From Muribaculaceae bacterium (GTDB taxonomy: Bacteria > Bacteroidota > Bacteroidia > Bacteroidales > Muribaculaceae), in assembly GCA_017505535.1 (NCBI GenBank), contig JAFVPD010000001.1, positions 1-57,059 on the forward strand: a DNA stretch of 57,059 nucleotides. The letters are read 5' to 3'. The notes beneath the pieces were generated by a model. The model did not search any database and was not told where the DNA came from. It saw only the letters and a program-made list of their open reading frames with translations. The position numbers and the translations under genes were made by a program. Shown here one piece after another: positions 52,581 to 57,059 of this stretch (its first letter is position 1; each line of letters starts with the position of its first letter).

Positions 52581-54478
52581 TAATCTCGTTCAAGGTAGGT
52601 GTAGCCATATAGTCCGGAGCGATAGTTGCTCAAGAACTCGCGACCTTCTTCTGGCGTGATGCGGCCTGCTTTCATTGAAGCAGTAACCCAAGTTTCAACG
52701 TTGCGCACTAGGCGTTTGTGGCTAAATTGTACGTAGTCAAGAACGTCGGCAACGGTTTCACCCTCGATTATTTGGTCAATTTCGTAGCGATCTTTATACA
52801 CATCAATGTGAACGGCGTTTGTGTCGCCAAACAAATTGTGCATATCACCCAATATTTCTTGATAAGCTCCAACGAGGAATACCCCTAAATAATAAGGCTC
52901 TCCGGGTTTCAATGCATGAACAGGCAATGATGTCGCAGTGCCATGATGAGCGATGAAGTTGGCAATTTTACCATCAGAGTCGCATGTTATATCTTGCAAT
53001 GTTGCGGTGTGTTGAGGTTTTTCATCAAGGCGAGCGATGGGCATTATAGGGAACACTTGGTCGATTGCCCATGAGTCGGTTAATGATTGGAATAATGAGA
53101 AATTGCAAAAATATTTATCCGGAATCATTTTGGCAATTTTACGCAATTCTTCGGGTGGGTGTTTCATTGATGAAGCCATGTCGGCCACTTCTCGAGCCAC
53201 CGACCAAAATAGTTTTTCAATCTGAGCGCGAGTGCGAAGATCAAGCATTCCGAGGCTGAACAAATCGAGCGCTTCTTCGCGTATTTGTAACGCGTCGTGC
53301 CAACTTTCAAAGAGTCGGGCTTGATTTAGACGATCCCAAATTTGGTATAACTCGCGTGCAAGTTCGTGTGCCTCGGGCTCGATTTCCTCTTTTTCATTCC
53401 AAATGGGTAATGTGGTGCGTTCAAGTACATCAAAAACCAGAATTGAATGATGGGCGGTCAACGAGCGTCCACTCTCAGTGATAATGTTGGGTTGTGGAAT
53501 GTCATTCTTGACGCATGCATCAACCAAAGCCGACACCGAGTCGTTGGCATATTCTTGGATAGAGTAGTTCATGCTGCTTTCGCTTGCTGAACTGCGTGTG
53601 CCATCATAATCAACGCCAAGGCCTCCTCCGATATCGACAAAGTCAATACTGAATCCCATTTTTGTCAACTGAACATAAAATTGAGTAGCCTCGCGTAGGG
53701 CATTTTTGATGCGTCGTATTTTGGTGATTTGACTGCCAATGTGGAAATGTATCAATCTCAAACATTCAGTCATCTTGTTGCGTTCCAAGAAGTCGAGAGC
53801 TTCAAGCAATTCGCTTGAATTGAGCCCGAATTTTGATTGGTCGCCTCCCGATTCTTCCCATTTGCCTGAGCCTGAGCTTGAGATTTTTATGCGAATACCC
53901 ACATTGGGCGTTATTTTCAAACGTTTAGCAATCTCAACAATCAATTTCAATTCGTTGAGTTTTTCTGCCACAAGGAAAATGCGACGGCCCATCTTTTGTG
54001 CCAATAACGCAAGTTCCACATAGTTTTCATCTTTATAACCGTTGCAAATAATCAATGCATTCTCGGCTATATTTGTGGCGAGCACTGCATGCAATTCCGG
54101 TTTAGAACCGGCTTCGAGTCCCAAGTTGAATTTTTTGCCATGAGTGACAATTTCTTCTACCACTTGGCGCATTTGGTTGACCTTGATGGGGTAGATGATG
54201 TAGTTTTGAGCCTGATAATTATACTCGGTGGCAGCTTGCTTAAAACAATTTGAAATCTTCTCAATGCGGTTGTCCAAAATATCAGGAAAACGCAACAATA
54301 CGGGCGATGCTACATCTTTAACCTGCAACTCGTCCATTATCTCCTTGAGATCAACCGAGGCATAGCCTTCGCGAGGAGTAACTATCACATGACCTTTGTC
54401 ATTGATGGAGAAATATTTCAATCCCCAACCATTGATATTGTATAGTTCTGCACTATCATCAATACGCCATTTTCTCAT
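52580..54478 (-). CDS. speA: biosynthetic arginine decarboxylase
   Basis: 632 residues, the normal length. It converts arginine to agmatine for polyamine synthesis, using PLP bound to Lys99 (IIYPIKVNQ). HIGSQI and DIGGGLGVDYDGT are the PLP-phosphate contacts of this fold type III enzyme, and ITESGRSLTAHHS lies in the same domain. The minus strand has a TATTTTTG -7-like box at 54544-54537, about 59 bases before the start. truA follows in a TAATG junction. Confidence 0.95.
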   Translation of the reverse strand: MRKWRIDDSAELYNINGWGLKYFSINDKGHVIVTPREGYASVDLKEIMDELQVKDVASPVLLRFPDILDNRIEKISNCFKQAATEYNYQAQNYIIYPIKVNQMRQVVEEIVTHGKKFNLGLEAGSKPELHAVLATNIAENALIICNGYKDENYVELALLAQKMGRRIFLVAEKLNELKLIVEIAKRLKITPNVGIRIKISSSGSGKWEESGGDQSKFGLNSSELLEALDFLERNKMTECLRLIHFHIGSQITKIRRIKNALREATQFYVQLTKMGFSIDFVDIGGGLGVDYDGTRSSASESSMNYSIQEYANDSVSALVDACVKNDIPQPNIITESGRSLTAHHSILVFDVLERTTLPIWNEKEEIEPEAHELARELYQIWDRLNQARLFESWHDALQIREEALDLFSLGMLDLRTRAQIEKLFWSVAREVADMASSMKHPPEELRKIAKMIPDKYFCNFSLFQSLTDSWAIDQVFPIMPIARLDEKPQHTATLQDITCDSDGKIANFIAHHGTATSLPVHALKPGEPYYLGVFLVGAYQEILGDMHNLFGDTNAVHIDVYKDRYEIDQIIEGETVADVLDYVQFSHKRLVRNVETWVTASMKAGRITPEEGREFLSNYRSGLYGYTYLERD

Positions 54479-54536
54479 CGGCTTAAACTGATTGTTTTTA
54501 AAGAGTGAATATTTGTGGTAATTTATAAATTGTCGG

Positions 54537-54544
54537 CAAAAATA
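54537..54544 (-). promoter_or_regulatory. -7-like element for speA-truA
   Basis: The minus strand reads TATTTTTG, matching TAnnTTTG, 58 bases from the ATG. The -33 is weak. Confidence 0.4.
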
Positions 54545-54649
54545 ATCATAATTCTGTTCTTTTCCATCAAAAATTCAACTTTTAATTCTAAAAAACGATT
54601 TTATTTCATTCCATCTGATTTTTTTATAGCATAGCCACAAATTTTTATG

Positions 54650-54657
54650 TAACTTTG
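54650..54657 (+). promoter_or_regulatory. -7 element for OmpA/TPR lipoprotein gene
   Basis: TAACTTTG matches TAnnTTTG, 49 bases before the ATG. Confidence 0.5.
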
Positions 54658-54673
54658 TAGCCTATCTTTATGT

Positions 54674-54703
54674 AAAATAAACAAACACAAAATAAACAAA
54701 CAC
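54674..54703 (+). repeat. 15-nt tandem duplication in the 5' leader
   Basis: AAAATAAACAAACAC occurs twice in a row (54674-54688 and 54689-54703), ending 3 bases before the ATG. A-rich leaders help translation in Bacteroidetes, so the duplication may raise expression; the effect is inferred. Confidence 0.8.
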
Positions 54704-54706
54704 AAA

Positions 54707-56398
54707 ATGAATAAAAAACTCAGTTTTGCCCTTTTGATGGGTGGTGTATTGATGCTTTCTTCATGTGGTAAGAAACTCAATCCGTTTGCTGCCGATTATT
54801 TTTCGGTAAATCCTTCTCCTCTTGAAGTTGTCGGTGACAAAGTTCCTGCTACTGTAACAGGTAAAATCCCGGCTAAATTTTTCCTAAAAAATGCTGAAGT
54901 TACAGTAACTCCTTATCTTGAATATAATGGAGTGGAAACTGCTTCTCAACCCTATTATTTCCAAGGTGAAAAAGTGCGTGGCAATAACCAAGTGATTAAC
55001 TACGAGAATGGTGGCACTGTGACTATTCCGGTGATGTATCTTTATACCCCCGAAATGGCTCAGAGCGATTTGTCGCTTGCTTTTGAGGTGAAACAAGGCG
55101 GAAAACAATATGTTTTGCCTCGTGTGAAAGTGGCTGAAGGTGTTGTTGCTACTGCGACTCTTGCAACAGCAGGAGATGTTACACCGGCTATTGCTCCCGA
55201 CAAATTCCAACGCATCATCAATGAAAAATATGCGGCTGAAATCAAGTTCCTCGTAAATCAATCTGATATTCGCAAAGGCGAGTTGAATAAAGATGAACTT
55301 GCAGCATTGCACACCAAAATTGCTGAAGCTAACGAAGATGAAAACCTTGAAATTGAAGAGGTAAATATTTCATCATACGCATCTCCCGAAGGTGGTGTTG
55401 ACTTCAATACCAAACTTGCTGAAAAGCGCGAATTGAATACTTCAAAATATCTCAAGGACAAATTCAAAAAAGATAAAATCACTGAATTTGGTGAGCTCAC
55501 AGCTCAATTCACAGCTGAAGACTGGGAAGGTTTCCAACGTCTTGTATCGGAAAGCAATATTCAAGATAAAGAACTTATTTTGAGTGTGCTTTCAATGTAT
55601 AAAGATCCCGAAGAACGTGAACGGGAAATTCGCAATCTTTCTTCAGTGTTTGATCAACTTGCCGATGAAATTCTTCCTCAATTGCGTTACTCTCGCATCA
55701 CTGCATCGATAAATGTAATTGGTAAGAGCGACGAGGAAATTCAACAACTCTTTGATGTTAACCCCAAAAATCTATCGGTTGATGAAATCCTTTACTACGC
55801 AACTCTCACTAACGACAATGAGCAAAAATTGCGCATCTATGACAAGGCGGCTGAATTGTACCCCAACGACTACCGCACATTTAATAACGTGGGCGTTTGC
55901 CAATTCATCGACGAAGACTATGAAGCTGCAAAAATGAATTTTGCTCATGCTGCTCGTTTGGCTTCTGATAGCGCTGAGCCTCAAATGAACCTTGCTCTCG
56001 TGGATATGCTCAACAAAGATTACAAATCGGCAAATCAAAAACTTGGTAGTGCTGCCGGTCTTGAAGAACTTGACGAAGCAATGGCAACCTATTACTTGTT
56101 GCAAGGTGACGTGAATAACGCCGCTAAGAAGTTTGGCGATAGCAAATCAAACAATGCTGCTCTTGCCCACATCTTAAATAAAGATTATAGCAAGGCTAAG
56201 ACAATTCTTTCGGCTATAAACGAGCCCGATGCTACAACATATTATTTGATGGCTGTTCTTGGCGCTCGCACAAACAATGAACAAATGGTTTATTCAAATA
56301 TTCGTCAATCGGCTAAACTTGACAAAGCCATGGGTGAACGTGCGCTCAAAGACCTCGAGTTTACTAAGTTTAACCTCGCATCGGTAGTAAATTTATAA
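54707..56398 (+). CDS. lipoprotein with OmpA-like and TPR regions
   Basis: 563 residues. A lipobox (LMLSSC, Cys20) is followed by a beta-rich N-terminal region (about 30-160). An OmpA-like segment covers about 180-260 (ISSYASPEGGVDFNTKLAEKR, the RA-type helix). A TPR-like helical repeat array runs from about 355 to the end (YPNDYRTFNNVGVCQFIDEDYEAAK). It is probably a periplasm-facing outer-membrane lipoprotein that binds peptidoglycan and scaffolds partners. It lies 9 nt upstream of the histidine-rich lipoprotein gene. Confidence 0.85.
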   Translation: MNKKLSFALLMGGVLMLSSCGKKLNPFAADYFSVNPSPLEVVGDKVPATVTGKIPAKFFLKNAEVTVTPYLEYNGVETASQPYYFQGEKVRGNNQVINYENGGTVTIPVMYLYTPEMAQSDLSLAFEVKQGGKQYVLPRVKVAEGVVATATLATAGDVTPAIAPDKFQRIINEKYAAEIKFLVNQSDIRKGELNKDELAALHTKIAEANEDENLEIEEVNISSYASPEGGVDFNTKLAEKRELNTSKYLKDKFKKDKITEFGELTAQFTAEDWEGFQRLVSESNIQDKELILSVLSMYKDPEEREREIRNLSSVFDQLADEILPQLRYSRITASINVIGKSDEEIQQLFDVNPKNLSVDEILYYATLTNDNEQKLRIYDKAAELYPNDYRTFNNVGVCQFIDEDYEAAKMNFAHAARLASDSAEPQMNLALVDMLNKDYKSANQKLGSAAGLEELDEAMATYYLLQGDVNNAAKKFGDSKSNNAALAHILNKDYSKAKTILSAINEPDATTYYLMAVLGARTNNEQMVYSNIRQSAKLDKAMGERALKDLEFTKFNLASVVNL

Positions 56399-56407
56399 TA
56401 TAATATT

Positions 56408-56857
56408 ATGAAGAAATTTCTTGTGATTCTCGGCGTGTCATTGGCTGTGATGGCTTGTGGCTCTAAAAATGCCGGAGAAGAAGCAGCGCAACACAATCAT
56501 GAGGCTGATGAACATGCCGCAGAATGTGCTCATGAGCACCAATGCGATCACAATCACGGCGTTCAAGTTGTGGGTGTGGCTCAAGAAGGCGACGCTGCCT
56601 CGGGTGAGATAACTGTTGTGAAAATTGATGCCGCCGATACAGTGACATATAACTACTCATCGGCCAATCAAGATAAAATAGCAGCATGGATGCCGGGTGA
56701 TACTGTGACATTGTTTATTGACCATCACCACCATGGTGACCATCATCATGATTCAATAATGGCAATTAAGATTGGTAATCATGCATGTGCAGGTCATAAT
56801 CATGAACACGAGCATGAACATCATGAGCATGGCGCAGAGTGTAATCACCAACACTAA
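56408..56857 (+). CDS. histidine-rich lipoprotein, probable metal binder
   Basis: 149 residues. A lipobox (SLAVMAC, Cys17) anchors it. I count 24 histidines and 5 cysteines, clustered at about 28-50 (QHNHEADEHAAECAHEHQ), 105-113 (HHHHGDHHH) and the last 27 residues. Between them is an ordinary beta-rich stretch (GEITVVKIDAADTVTYNY). Such clusters bind Zn, Ni, Cu or Co. The likely role is metal buffering or delivery in the envelope. It shares a transcript with the TPR lipoprotein gene; no metal transporter gene is adjacent. Confidence 0.8.
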   Translation: MKKFLVILGVSLAVMACGSKNAGEEAAQHNHEADEHAAECAHEHQCDHNHGVQVVGVAQEGDAASGEITVVKIDAADTVTYNYSSANQDKIAAWMPGDTVTLFIDHHHHGDHHHDSIMAIKIGNHACAGHNHEHEHEHHEHGAECNHQH

Positions 56858-56875
56858 ATGTCGATAATTAATTAG

Positions 56876-56925
56876 AAAAAATAGTGGCGCAAAGTAGGAG
56901 GTAGCCAAAATTAATCACTATTTTT
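56876..56925 (+). terminator. hairpin after histidine-rich lipoprotein gene
   Basis: AAAAATAGTG (56876-56885) pairs exactly with CACTATTTTT (56916-56925), around a 30-base loop; the T run forms the end of the stem. The remaining 130 bases of the window show no gene I can support. Confidence 0.5.
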
Positions 56926-57059
56926 GGAATAATCTCATAATCCGCTAAGAATAAAAAGTTTATGCGGAAAGTTCAAGAACGAGGTAATGAGTTGGCAACT
57001 GTTCTGATTTCTACATACTTGCGTGATTTGCATTGATGTACAACTCATCTTGGAACAAA

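Noticed and set aside
56961..57035. Short ORF (24 codons) near the right end
   Set aside because: No support from length, family or promoter; probably chance.

Overview
The window is a chromosomal piece of a Bacteroidales bacterium, most likely a Muribaculaceae-type gut commensal. The basis is the gene content: the DUF4199/GT2 and DUF6452/DUF6048 gene pairs, VorB-type 2-oxoacid:ferredoxin oxidoreductase, a secreted tricorn-like S41 protease, a large coiled-coil surface lipoprotein and type IX-like C-terminal sorting tails. Promoters also fit the phylum: at least four sites read TTG-N19-TAnnTTTG exactly. Genus and species cannot be read from the sequence alone.

Layout. 1-80: 3' end of a 5S rRNA gene and the rrn terminator. 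80-340: degenerate intergenic repeat. 355-2179 (minus): an ECF sigma factor flanked by two small membrane proteins, then a YraN-family gene. 2373-6373: a translationally coupled pair of secreted proteins, the second a large beta-helix protein interrupted by a propeller-like segment. 6544-10357: threonylcarbamoyl-AMP synthase, polyprenyl-phosphate sugar transferase and ClC transporter. 10354-12359 (minus): two tandem GT2 glycosyltransferases. 12519-15174: four-subunit 2-oxoacid:ferredoxin oxidoreductase. 15259-18507 (minus): tricorn-like protease.

18508-22613 is the accessory region. It holds AT-rich small genes, an orphan RHS C-terminal fragment that is about 60% G+C, a separate piece resembling an RHS toxin tip, and small secreted or membrane proteins directly downstream of each that could be immunity proteins. 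These modules are separated by a composite repeat carrying 11-12 nt inverted arms and a second GTCAC/GTGAC palindrome. No RHS backbone gene, integrase or transposase is visible. This is the best candidate in the window for an undescribed system: a cassette bank of toxin tips and immunity genes separated by homologous repeats.

22614-31018 returns to the core genome: an OPT transporter and MATE exporter, then a seven-gene tightly packed operon. 31021-38052 holds rpiB, an exported deaminase-fold protein without zinc ligands, an HTH regulator with a possible operator, and an envelope cluster (large lipoprotein, small lipoprotein, OmpA protein). 38171-42009 (minus) is purB-ybaK-aroC-radical SAM. 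42148-43424: an L,D-transpeptidase and two identical tRNA-Val genes. 43479-49846 (minus) is an unusual operon joining a GHL10-type glycosidase to a siderophore/cobalamin-type ABC importer. 50069-54478 (minus) holds acpP-fabF and speA-truA. 54707-56857: an OmpA/TPR lipoprotein and a very histidine-rich lipoprotein. The last 200 bases show only a hairpin.

All family names come from reading the protein sequences by eye; no database search was run.
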